Assembly (NCBI GenBank): GCA_937922595.1
Contig: CALAIY010000029.1
Coordinates: 29,751-93,750, forward strand
Direction of reading: 5' to 3'
Length of the DNA stretch: 64,000 nucleotides
Source: an uncultured Verrucomicrobiales bacterium
Lineage (GTDB): Bacteria > Verrucomicrobiota > Verrucomicrobiia > Verrucomicrobiales > DEV007
This document shows, piece by piece, positions 34,293 to 42,494 of the stretch (position 1 is its first letter; the number at the start of each line of letters is the position of its first letter). The notes under the pieces were generated by a model. It ran no database searches, was not told where the DNA came from, and was given only the letters and a program-made list of their open reading frames with translations. Both the position numbers and the translations under genes were made by a program.

Positions 34293-34978
34293 AGGTCTTG
34301 GCCGTCGAGGAGTTTGCGGAGCTGCTCTGCGGGCCATTGGCCGGGGACGGTCGCGGTGGTGAGGTATCCGTAATTCAAGACGCTTCCAGCTTCGGCAAAG
34401 AGGAGGCGGGAGGCGCGGCCAAAACGCCCCATTCCCATCACAGACATCTGAATGGGAAAGCGCCCGGGCTTAAGAAGGCGGGCGAGCCGGATGACGTCTT
34501 CTATAGATGTGGGAGTGGCTGCGATCTTGCATACGGATGCTCCGCCATCGATGGCGCGGCTTACGGTCTCTTCGAGTGTGGCTTCGGGAGGGACACTTGC
34601 GAAATCGTGCGCCGAAGCGATCACTGGCTTGTCTTCGGCTGAATAGAGTTCGAGCGTTTGTGCCATGGTTTTGAGGGATCGCACCTCAATATCAACGGCG
34701 GACGCATAGGTGATGGCGTCTTTGAGCATTTCGGATCGCTGCTGGTCTGAAAGTGAGCCCGTGCCGCCCTCATCAGCTCGCCGACACGTAAGAAGGGCGG
34801 GGAGGGGGAGCGCGTGGGTCTTCAGCAGGCTTGTGCCAAGGCAATCCAAGCGAATTTCGAGGATGTCGCAGTTGGGTTTTTCTGAGATTACGAGATCGAA
34901 AGCGCGCTTACTATCAACGACTCCAATGACTTTCACCGGGGTTTTATCGCAGAAAGAAAGTGGTTGGTGGAAATTCAT
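34289..34978 (-). CDS. aroD: Type I 3-dehydroquinate dehydratase
   Basis: A 229-residue class I enzyme of the shikimate pathway that turns 3-dehydroquinate into 3-dehydroshikimate through a Schiff base. The active-site residues are visible: E41 in ILEIRLD, H124 in ASAHDF, and the imine Lys K151 in VCKIAATP. Further family segments are MSVMGMGRFGRASRLLFAEA and the substrate-lid-like TATVPGQWP. It stands alone on the minus strand, convergent with the helicase gene and divergent from a sugar transferase gene only 18 bp away. Confidence 0.93.
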   Translation of the reverse strand: MNFHQPLSFCDKTPVKVIGVVDSKRAFDLVISEKPNCDILEIRLDCLGTSLLKTHALPLPALLTCRRADEGGTGSLSDQQRSEMLKDAITYASAVDIEVRSLKTMAQTLELYSAEDKPVIASAHDFASVPPEATLEETVSRAIDGGASVCKIAATPTSIEDVIRLARLLKPGRFPIQMSVMGMGRFGRASRLLFAEAGSVLNYGYLTTATVPGQWPAEQLRKLLDGQDL

Positions 34979-34996
34979 CGAGAACCGCTATACAAG

Positions 34997-36448
34997 ATGC
35001 TTCCCGTCTCATCAATGGTAACCACTCGCTCTACATCTCGCCGACTCCTCGGTCGGAAGCAGGAAATTAATCTGATTCTCAATCAGATGTCCGATGCGTT
35101 GCTTATTGTCGCGGCATTTGCTGCGGCTTACTGGGTTCGCGTTGCGGCGCACGATGTCTTTTTTGCGAAGTTGGATCTCGCGGAGATCCCCCCGATACAG
35201 GATTTTTTCTGGGTTGCTGCTATTTCGGCGCCGTTTCTCCCTCTGATATTGGAGGGGGGGGGATTCTATACGAGCCCGCTTCAGAAATCGGCCTGGCGTA
35301 GTCTGCAGCAGGTCGCGCGCAGCTTCTTATGGATGGCTCTTGTGATAGGAGGCTTTGTGGTTTTCCTGAAATGGAGCCCTGGGAGCCGCTCTGTTTTGCC
35401 AATTTTCGCGTTCTTTTCGATGGTTTTACTGCTTGGGAAAGAGCGGATTGTTCAGCAATATTTGAGGAAGAAAGTGCGGACTGAGGGGCTTCTAGAGCGT
35501 GTGATCATCGCGGGCACACCTACTGCGATCGAAGCGCTAATCGAAAAAATGCCTGAGGATCAGCGTGCAATCATCAGCGTCGTCGGGAAGATCGACCTCT
35601 CGCGGGAAAACGTGGCGGATCTCATCGAATGCATGCATACCCACTCTGCTGAGCGGGTCATTTTTGCCACTGCTCACATCCATTTCGATAAAATCGAGCG
35701 CGCCATTCATGCCTGTGAGACTGAAGGTGTAGAAGCCTGGCTCGCCGCCGATTTTATCCAGACGTCGATCGCTCGCCCAAGCTTCGACGTCTTTGGAGGA
35801 CGTCCCATGATCGTGTTTCGCACGACGCCGGATATTTCATGGTCGTTGCTCTTTAAGGATATTATTGACCGCGCGGGGGCGCTTGTTCTGATTTTTTGTT
35901 CTTCACCGTTTTGGCTTTTCGCCTACATCGGGATCCGCCTTAAATCTCCGGACGGACCCGTCTTGTTTCGCCAAAATCGCTCGGGAAGAAATGGTCGCCC
36001 TTTCTCGATGCTGAAATTCCGCTCGATGCACCCAGGTGCAGAGTCGCAGCGGGATAAGCTCAGCGAGCAAAATAAAATGTCCGGACCCGTCTTCAAGATT
36101 GACAATGACCCTCGCATTTTTGCGTTTGGAAAGCTTCTTCGTCGCACGAGCATTGATGAGCTCCCCCAGCTGCTCAATGTTCTCGCTGGAGACATGTCAC
36201 TCGTCGGTCCTCGGCCACTGCCAACCTACGAGATCGATAATATTGATGACAAGGCTCAGCGCCGTCGCCTCAGCGTGAAGCCTGGGCTCACTTGCCTCTG
36301 GCAGATCAATGGCCGGAATAAAATCACTAGTTTTGAAGATTGGGTAAAGCTAGATCTCCAATATATCGACAACTGGTCGATCTGGCTTGATATTTCGATT
36401 CTCTTGCGCACGGTCCCTGCCGTCCTCTTCGGCTCGGGAGCTAAATGA
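34997..36448 (+). CDS. Polyprenyl-phosphate glycosyl-1-phosphate transferase (WbaP/WcaJ-like, polytopic)
   Basis: About 483 residues from the ATG at 34997; a start at 34964 would overlap aroD, and the ATG at 35015 is an equal alternative. N-terminal helices (ILNQMSDALLIVAAFAAAYW, SFLWMALVIGGFVVFL, FFSMVLLLGKERI) lead to a CoA-binding-like Rossmann part (VIIAGTPTAIEALIEKMP). The catalytic domain has GPVLFRQNRSGRNGRPF, NDPRIFAFGKLLRRTSIDEL, LAGDMSLVGPRPLP and LSVKPGLTCLWQINGRN. It starts glycan assembly on undecaprenyl phosphate. The next gene makes a nucleotide sugar. It is the second initiating transferase in the window, after the short one at 17824. Confidence 0.9.
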   Translation: MLPVSSMVTTRSTSRRLLGRKQEINLILNQMSDALLIVAAFAAAYWVRVAAHDVFFAKLDLAEIPPIQDFFWVAAISAPFLPLILEGGGFYTSPLQKSAWRSLQQVARSFLWMALVIGGFVVFLKWSPGSRSVLPIFAFFSMVLLLGKERIVQQYLRKKVRTEGLLERVIIAGTPTAIEALIEKMPEDQRAIISVVGKIDLSRENVADLIECMHTHSAERVIFATAHIHFDKIERAIHACETEGVEAWLAADFIQTSIARPSFDVFGGRPMIVFRTTPDISWSLLFKDIIDRAGALVLIFCSSPFWLFAYIGIRLKSPDGPVLFRQNRSGRNGRPFSMLKFRSMHPGAESQRDKLSEQNKMSGPVFKIDNDPRIFAFGKLLRRTSIDELPQLLNVLAGDMSLVGPRPLPTYEIDNIDDKAQRRRLSVKPGLTCLWQINGRNKITSFEDWVKLDLQYIDNWSIWLDISILLRTVPAVLFGSGAK

Positions 36449-36524
36449 GGTTTTACCGCTAATGCGTTGCAAACTTGAGTGAATGCAACGATAGCTCTCA
36501 CACTTTTCATAAAATTTACACAAC

Positions 36525-37502
36525 ATGGATCTTTTTACCCCCCAACGCCGCGGCGATAAGCGTGTCGCAGTTGTCACTGGAGCCGCTGGCTTCCTCGGCT
36601 CTCACCTCACCGACCGCCTCCTTGCCGATGGCTATCGTGTCATTGGTATCGATAATCTCCTCACTGGAAACACCCGCAACATCGATCACCTCGCGGGGAA
36701 CAAGGATTATCACTTCATCGAGCACGACGTCACGAATTTCATTTACGTCCCGGGCGAAGTGCACTTCGTCTATCACTTCGCGTCACCGGCTAGCCCGATC
36801 GATTATCTCGAGCTCCCCATTCCCACCCTCAAGGTGGGTGCCCATGGCACCCATAATGCCCTGGGGCTCGCGAAGGCCAAAGGTGCGACTTTCCTCATCG
36901 CTTCCACTTCCGAAGTGTATGGTGATCCATTGATTCACCCGCAGACCGAAGACTACTGGGGCAATGTGAATCCGATTGGACCTCGCGGCGTCTACGATGA
37001 AGCCAAACGCTTCGCAGAGGCCATCACGATGGCGTATCATCGCTACCACCGTCTCGACACGAAAATTGTCCGTATCTTCAATACTTACGGACCGCGCATG
37101 CGTCTCGAGGACGGCCGCGTCGTTCCTGCATTTATCGGTCAAGCCCTGCAGGGTGAGCCGCTCACTGTCTTCGGTGATGGCTCTCAGACTCGGAGCTTCT
37201 GCTATGTCTCCGATCTCATCGATGGAATTGTGAAACTCTCTCGCTCGGAAGAGCATCATCCGACGAATATCGGAAATCCCAAGGAGATGACGATCCGCCA
37301 ATTTGCTGAGGCAATCCTCGAAAAGACCGGCGCAAAACTTGAAATTATCGAGAAGCCGCTTCCCGAAGATGATCCTAAAGTTCGTCAGCCTAATATCGAG
37401 AAGGCTCAGCGCGTTCTTGGATGGGAGCCTAAGGTCGCCTTTGATGAGGGAATTACGCATACTATCGATTATTTCCGCAATTTCCTTGCGAACGAAAAAT
37501 AG
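36525..37502 (+). CDS. UDP-glucuronate decarboxylase-like SDR (UXS type)
   Basis: A 325-residue extended short-chain dehydrogenase. The NAD-binding motif [11 protein letters not shown], the [16 protein letters not shown] segment typical of UDP-glucuronate decarboxylases, STSEVYGDP, and [10 protein letters not shown] with the catalytic Tyr-Lys are present. [10 protein letters not shown] and [18 protein letters not shown] complete the family pattern. The expected reaction is UDP-glucuronate to UDP-xylose, feeding polysaccharide made with the preceding transferase 76 bp upstream. A related UDP-sugar epimerase or dehydratase is the alternative, but the ASPASPIDY motif favours UXS. Confidence 0.87.
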   Translation: MDLFTPQRRGDKRVAVVTGAAGFLGSHLTDRLLADGYRVIGIDNLLTGNTRNIDHLAGNKDYHFIEHDVTNFIYVPGEVHFVYHFASPASPIDYLELPIPTLKVGAHGTHNALGLAKAKGATFLIASTSEVYGDPLIHPQTEDYWGNVNPIGPRGVYDEAKRFAEAITMAYHRYHRLDTKIVRIFNTYGPRMRLEDGRVVPAFIGQALQGEPLTVFGDGSQTRSFCYVSDLIDGIVKLSRSEEHHPTNIGNPKEMTIRQFAEAILEKTGAKLEIIEKPLPEDDPKVRQPNIEKAQRVLGWEPKVAFDEGITHTIDYFRNFLANEK

Positions 37503-37507
37503 AGATA

Positions 37508-37559
37508 TTTCTTATTTCTAAGAAATAAGAAATAAACGGCCTTCTAGGCTCTTTTTTTC
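37508..37559. terminator. Inverted repeat and T-tract after the UXS gene
   Basis: TTTCTTATTTCT (37508-37519) is followed at once by its near reverse complement AAGAAATAAGAA. Next come a short GGCC-TTCTA-GGCT hairpin and seven T (to about 37559). This is a plausible terminator between the sugar gene and the pilus-type locus, although the first palindrome is AT-only and the second stem is just 4 bp. Confidence 0.4.
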
Positions 37560-37641
37560 TCGCAAACTCAATGAAATCATAGCAGCCTACGAGTAACTGT
37601 TGGATTATCGAAATTTCCTTAAATCCTCTTAAATCCCAAAT

Positions 37642-38256
37642 ATGAGAAATATCACTCTTCATCGCTCTCTATCAGCAATTGCTGCTGGAGTATTTTCATT
37701 AGCACTATTTTCTCCAAGTCAGGCGTCTGCCCAAGCCGTTCGTGTTGAGATCGACGATGTGAAAATCGAAGATCAGAAAACGCCGAACTACAGTGTCTCG
37801 GGCGTCACGGATAAGCGTTGGGATCCAAAGACCTGGCTCGAATTTGAAATTATTTTTGAGACTAAAGTCAAGCAGAGCCGCGCAACGGCCATCGATGGTC
37901 TTGTCGCTAAATTTTACCTCGTCCTTGATAATACTTCGAAAGAGGAGCAGCGGACGCTCATCGGAGAGACTAAAATGATGAGTGTGCCCGCAGGCGAAAA
38001 ATCTGCGACCGTTCTCTACCTCTCACCTGCCGCGATCGAGAAAATGACTGGCTCGAAAACGGGAGCCAAAGAGAAATATTGGGGTGTGGAATTCCTTTAT
38101 AACGGTGTTCTCGTTGGAACGAAGTCGAGCAATGGTAAGGAATGGTGGAAAGATCCCCGCGCTTATCCAAGTGCCAGCGGTATCCTCAAGAAAAAATCAA
38201 AAACTCCATTCGCTCCTCTTTGGGGGGATTACCACGCATCAGAAAGCGGGGAATAA
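37642..38256 (+). CDS. Amuc_1102-like exported protein of the pilus/secretin locus
   Basis: A 204-residue protein with a signal peptide (MRNITLHRSLSAIAAGVFSL, cleaved near ASA-QAV). The mature part is a single beta-rich domain: VRVEIDDVKIEDQKTP, WLEFEIIFETKV, LVAKFYLVLDNTSKEEQRTL, SVPAGEKSATVLYLSP, EKYWGVEFLYNGVLVGTKSS and WWKDP. This composition, and its position as first gene before a PilM-like gene, match Amuc_1102 of Akkermansia muciniphila, whose role is not settled. No transmembrane helix is seen after the signal peptide. Homology is inferred from sequence feel and gene order. Confidence 0.75.
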   Translation: MRNITLHRSLSAIAAGVFSLALFSPSQASAQAVRVEIDDVKIEDQKTPNYSVSGVTDKRWDPKTWLEFEIIFETKVKQSRATAIDGLVAKFYLVLDNTSKEEQRTLIGETKMMSVPAGEKSATVLYLSPAAIEKMTGSKTGAKEKYWGVEFLYNGVLVGTKSSNGKEWWKDPRAYPSASGILKKKSKTPFAPLWGDYHASESGE

Positions 38257-38489
38257 GTGTCTAGCTCTCCTTGTGGTGGTAGGGACAAAGCTTTTCGGCT
38301 TGAGCGCTTCCCTCACCCCCCCCTTTCGAGAGCCCGGCGAATACCAGGTGAATCGTTTTTTTGTGACGCAAAAGTTGCAAAGCCTTTCATTCACGCTGAC
38401 ATCCCAAAGTGTTGTCTAAAAATCCCTCTTTCGGAACATCATTCATCGGTTCCAGATCTCCTTCTCTTACTCTACCCCGCCCCTCATAG

Positions 38490-40238
38490 ATGGCTGCAAA
38501 AAAGACGATCGTCGCACTCAATATTGGTGCTCAGAAAATTTCAATGGGTGTGTTCACCCCTGGCTCAAGTGGCTTACAGCTTAGGCGCTATAGCTCGGTT
38601 GACTTGCCCGGTGATCCGGCGGGAGATGCTGCGCGGCCTTCTCAGATTCAGTCGGCTGTCGCTGATCTTGCTGCTACTTTGAAGGTGAAGGGTTCGCCCG
38701 TCCGCTATGCGGTTTCGGGAAAAAATTCGTTCCTTCGATTCGTAAAGCTTCCGCCACTTGGTGGTGATCAAGTCGATCAAATTGTTGAATTTGAGGCTCA
38801 GCAAAACGTGCCTTTCCCTCTCGATGAAGTCGCCTGGGATTATCACCTCATTGGTGATACCGAGGGAACGGGGGAGGTCGAAGTTGCGATTGCTGCTGTA
38901 AAACGTGATTATCTTGATGAAATCACGGACTCAATCTCGTCCTCTCTACAGCCTGAAAGTGTCGATGCTGCTCCAGTAGCCATCTACAATGCTTTCCGCC
39001 ATAATTACGCAGATGTCGTCGAGCCTACGCTTCTCATCGACATCGGTGCTCGTTCTGCAAACCTGATCTACATTGATGGAGATAAGGTATTTGCCCGAAA
39101 CACAACCGCGATCGGTGGTGCTGCGATTACTCAGGCAATTGCTAAGGAGTTTGGAGGGGAGTTTCCTCTCGCCGAGCAACGCAAGCTTGCGGATGGGCTG
39201 GTAAATCTAGGTGGTGGTTACGAAGATCCAGAAGATCCAGAAGTGGCCGCCATTTCGAAGGTGATTCGCAATAGCCTGACCCGTCTTCACGCAGATATCG
39301 TTCGCACGACTAATCAGTATCGTGGCCAGCAAGGGGGCGCTGCTCCCCAGCGTGTATTTCTTGCGGGAGGCACCGCAAGCCTTCCCTATGCTAAGGAATT
39401 TTTCGAAGAGAAGCTCAGTCTGCCCGTTGAGCACTTCAATCCGCTTCGTACGGTGGCCACTTCACCAGAAGTGAATGCTGAGCAAGCTGGTGCTGAGGCA
39501 CACACTCTTGGTGAGCTTGTAGGGCTTGCTCTCACTGGTGCTGGGGCTTCTTCGATGAATATCGATCTTGTCCCTACCGCTGTCGAGCGTGCTAGAGACG
39601 TTCAGATGCGCCGACCATACCTCATTTTGAGTGCTGTAGCGATTCTTGGAATCCTCGCGGCGGGTGTAGTTCACTTCGTGCGTGGAAATGCCGTTCTCAA
39701 TGAAAAGCTTGCTGATCTTAAGGAGGTAAGGGAAGATCTGGGCAATTGGGATCGCCAGATATCCGCTGTCTATGATAGTCTTAAAGATGATCGCGCCCGC
39801 GGTGAAGATCTCTCCTCTGCAGTAGAGTTTCGGAGCTTCTGGCTGGATGTTTTATCTGATATAAATTCTCGTCTTACGGGAGATTCCGTGTGGATTACCG
39901 AGTTTACCCCCCTTGCTGGAACTTCTTCGGTGACTGGTGAGGCAATTGATTCTGTGGGCAATTCAATCGCTGCCAAATACGCGAAAAAAGACTCCGCTGT
40001 TATGGATGGTCTCTTCATTCGAGGGCTCTACCGTGATAGTGCTTCTGGTCCGGCTGAGGTAAGGGCGCTCCTAGATTCGCTGAAAGAGTCTGATTATTTC
40101 GATTTGAGTGGACTCGATTTGGATCGTGACGCTTACGAAACCGCGTTCACTTTGAACTCGAAAAAAGACAAGTGGGCATTCCCTTTTGAATTCGTCCTCC
40201 CGCTTAAGCAGCCCGTCGAGTTTCTCCCTGCGAAATAA
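38490..40238 (+). CDS. PilM-like ATPase fused to a PilN-like membrane segment (Amuc_1101-like)
   Basis: A 582-residue protein. Residues about 1-360 have an actin-like PilM fold: IVALNIGAQKISMGVF, FLRFVKLPPLGGDQVDQIVE, FEAQQNVPFPLDEVAWDYHL, LLIDIGARSANLIYIDGD and RVFLAGGTASLPY. A transmembrane helix near 378-397 (ILSAVAILGILAAGVVHFVR) is followed by a coiled segment and a PilN-like periplasmic domain. It therefore joins the cytoplasmic PilM ring and the PilN inner-membrane component in one chain. It is the second gene of the five-gene run, 233 bp after the first; that gap may hold an internal promoter. Confidence 0.87.
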   Translation: MAAKKTIVALNIGAQKISMGVFTPGSSGLQLRRYSSVDLPGDPAGDAARPSQIQSAVADLAATLKVKGSPVRYAVSGKNSFLRFVKLPPLGGDQVDQIVEFEAQQNVPFPLDEVAWDYHLIGDTEGTGEVEVAIAAVKRDYLDEITDSISSSLQPESVDAAPVAIYNAFRHNYADVVEPTLLIDIGARSANLIYIDGDKVFARNTTAIGGAAITQAIAKEFGGEFPLAEQRKLADGLVNLGGGYEDPEDPEVAAISKVIRNSLTRLHADIVRTTNQYRGQQGGAAPQRVFLAGGTASLPYAKEFFEEKLSLPVEHFNPLRTVATSPEVNAEQAGAEAHTLGELVGLALTGAGASSMNIDLVPTAVERARDVQMRRPYLILSAVAILGILAAGVVHFVRGNAVLNEKLADLKEVREDLGNWDRQISAVYDSLKDDRARGEDLSSAVEFRSFWLDVLSDINSRLTGDSVWITEFTPLAGTSSVTGEAIDSVGNSIAAKYAKKDSAVMDGLFIRGLYRDSASGPAEVRALLDSLKESDYFDLSGLDLDRDAYETAFTLNSKKDKWAFPFEFVLPLKQPVEFLPAK

Positions 40239-40286
40239 GCCCGCTCTCAACTCCTAAATTTATCCCCTTACCGTCAACCAAATCCT

Positions 40287-41276
40287 ATGGACTGGTTCAA
40301 AGAAAACAAATTCATCTCCGGCCTCCTTGCAGTAGTCATTATTGGCTCCGCACTTCTTGGATTCCTCTTAGTTAATCAGCGAAGCCAGTTTGCTGAATCT
40401 CAGGCTAAATACCAGACTGAGGCGAAGAAGGTGAAGCAGCTCAGAGGGCGCAAGCTCTTCCCAAGTGAAGCGAATCTCAAGCTTCAGCAAAAAGAAGCCG
40501 AATCTTACTCGGAGTCAGTTGATCGTCTTCATGAAAAGCTTCTCGCGTATCAGCGTCCGTTTGATGAGGCGATGTCTGATACGGGATTTCAGAGTCTCCT
40601 TACACAGAAAGTGCTCGATGTTAAGTCCCGTGCAGCTCGTGAAGGTGTCGAAATGGGCGATGCATTCGCCTTTGGCTTCGAGCGCTACGCGTCCGAGCTT
40701 CCAAGGCTTGATGCAGTGCCTGAGCTCAATTTCTCGCTCGAAGCTGGTGATTATCTCGTAGGAAAACTGTTCGATGCTGGTGTCGAGGCACTCCTTGTCA
40801 TGGAGCGTGATCCGCTTGCGATAGAGTCGAAAGCTGTCGCGGCGAAAGGTGACGACGAAGAGGGAGAGGAGGATTTCTATGAAGAAGAGAGGGAGGAAGA
40901 AGCTGCTGAGGATGAAGAGTCCGAGCAGACTCAAAATGATCCGATCGTTATCGGAAAATCGGGAGTTCTCGTCCGCTACCCGTTCAAACTCAAATTTCGC
41001 TCAGGCTCGGATTCGATTGAAAGGTTTCTTGAATTTGTGGCAAATACGTCAAAGGACAGCGTTTTTTACAACATCAAGACAATCACGCTTGATAACTCTG
41101 CCAAAGATGGTCCCGCTCGATCAGGGAGTTCAAGCCGTCGCCGGGGGTCTAGCGCTGCAGCTGCGGACGATTCCCAGGTCGTTCTTGGTGCCGAGACTGT
41201 GGAAACAACCGTCTGGATCGATGCCATACGAGTTAATCCAATCAAAGATGAAGATGCAGGCGAGTCTGATGCGTAG
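40287..41276 (+). CDS. Amuc_1100-like inner-membrane-anchored pilus protein
   Basis: A 329-residue protein with an uncleaved N-terminal helix (FISGLLAVVIIGSALLGFLL, about 9-28), a coiled coil about 30-90, and two small alpha/beta domains with a PilO-like layout. Length, topology and position match Amuc_1100, the abundant Akkermansia membrane protein reported to act on host TLR2. A highly acidic stretch (EEGEEDFYEEEREEEAAEDE, about 191-213) and a Ser/Arg-rich stretch (GSSSRRRGSSAAA, near 285) split the domains. It starts 48 bp after the PilM-like gene. Confidence 0.85.
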   Translation: MDWFKENKFISGLLAVVIIGSALLGFLLVNQRSQFAESQAKYQTEAKKVKQLRGRKLFPSEANLKLQQKEAESYSESVDRLHEKLLAYQRPFDEAMSDTGFQSLLTQKVLDVKSRAAREGVEMGDAFAFGFERYASELPRLDAVPELNFSLEAGDYLVGKLFDAGVEALLVMERDPLAIESKAVAAKGDDEEGEEDFYEEEREEEAAEDEESEQTQNDPIVIGKSGVLVRYPFKLKFRSGSDSIERFLEFVANTSKDSVFYNIKTITLDNSAKDGPARSGSSSRRRGSSAAAADDSQVVLGAETVETTVWIDAIRVNPIKDEDAGESDA

Positions 41277-41361
41277 GCGCTCATTGGAAAATCTCTAAAT
41301 ACTCCAAATTTATCTAATTTACTGGCCGCCTTAGGCGTCTTCACAAGCTACAACCCCGGAA

Positions 41362-42378
41362 ATGGAAACCCTCCAAAAACAGTACGATAAAGTCGCCCTC
41401 ATAGTGGCATCTGTCATCGCAATCGCATTCGCCGTAATTCTCGCCATGAAGTCGCTGGCTTTTGGCGATCAGTTCGAAGAAAAACAGGTTGAGCAGCGCG
41501 AGGAGCTTGGAGATACCGGCACCACACTGATCACGAAGTGTATCAATAAGCTCGACGTTGACCAGAAGTGGACGCGACCAGAAAATGGTGGGATCGAAAT
41601 CCCGCTTACCGTATCTCTTCCTATTGTAGAGAAGAAGGACGGCAGCATCGTCAATATGGCGGATCCTGCAACTTCTGGTCTGCGTGTTGCCATTCATCCG
41701 CGTGAAGATGCTGATGTGGATGTTTCGAACCGCTGGCTTTGGAAGAACGGTCTAGATTACACGAAAACCGAAGTTCTCACTTTCGATCCTGATGGTGATG
41801 GATTTTCAAATCTGGAGGAGTATCTCGGTCAAACTGATCCTCAGGATGCGGAGCAGTTTCCTCCATTTTACACGAAGCTTTTCCTCAAAGAGCGAGGCGA
41901 AGATCGCTACACCCTTCGGTTTAGCGCGGCGATTAATCCTCAGTTTCAGGTCGTGAGAATTTTCCCCGAGAGGAAAAAAAGCTGGTTTAAAGCAGTTGGG
42001 GAATCCTTTCCTGATGCCGATGCGGATCCTGCTAAGGGGCGTTTCACGATCGTTGCGATCAATGAGAAAAAAGATGCACGTGGGCTTGATGCTTCCGAGC
42101 TGATGATTCGGGATAATGTCCGCACGGACAATAATCCTTTTGCCCTCCTTAAGGGGGTAGAGACTGATCGTCCGATCTACTGGGCGAATTTCGTATACGA
42201 ATTCAAAGCAGATACCCCGGAGCCATTCCGTGTAGATAAAGGTGAGACCTTCTCCTTCCCCAACGATGCTGATACAGTTTATACCCTCAAGGAGGTAGAT
42301 GCGTCATCAGCCACAATTTCCTTCATCCCTGCTGGTAAAGCCACTGCTGAGGAAGTCACAATTCCGCTGGACAAGTAA
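41362..42378 (+). CDS. Amuc_1099-like membrane-anchored protein with a TSP3-type calcium loop
   Basis: A 338-residue protein with a single N-terminal anchor (VALIVASVIAIAFAVILAMK, about 11-30) and a periplasmic part. At about 140-163 it has FDPDGDGFSNLEEYLGQTDP, a DxDGDG(F)xNxxE loop typical of thrombospondin type 3 repeats and likely to bind calcium. The rest is beta-rich (YTLRFSAAINPQFQVVRIFP, FSFPNDADTVYTLKEVD), which may fit a PilP-like job linking the inner-membrane complex to the secretin. It sits between the Amuc_1100-like gene and the secretin gene, as Amuc_1099 does. Homology is inferred from order and topology. Confidence 0.8.
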   Translation: METLQKQYDKVALIVASVIAIAFAVILAMKSLAFGDQFEEKQVEQREELGDTGTTLITKCINKLDVDQKWTRPENGGIEIPLTVSLPIVEKKDGSIVNMADPATSGLRVAIHPREDADVDVSNRWLWKNGLDYTKTEVLTFDPDGDGFSNLEEYLGQTDPQDAEQFPPFYTKLFLKERGEDRYTLRFSAAINPQFQVVRIFPERKKSWFKAVGESFPDADADPAKGRFTIVAINEKKDARGLDASELMIRDNVRTDNNPFALLKGVETDRPIYWANFVYEFKADTPEPFRVDKGETFSFPNDADTVYTLKEVDASSATISFIPAGKATAEEVTIPLDK

Positions 42379-42494
42379 AGGTCTCTTAAGCACACTCAAT
42401 CATTCTTCTCACACTACCCCTTCGAGCGCGACGCCCCGGCGTAGGTGCTGAAATTTCCCGTCCTCAATCTCCCCATTTCAAACACATTAATCTG

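Noticed and set aside
2..34978. Functional link between the dehydroquinate-synthase-like gene at base 2 and aroD at 34289
   Set aside because: They are 34 kb apart with no other shikimate gene between, and the first looks EboD-like rather than AroB.
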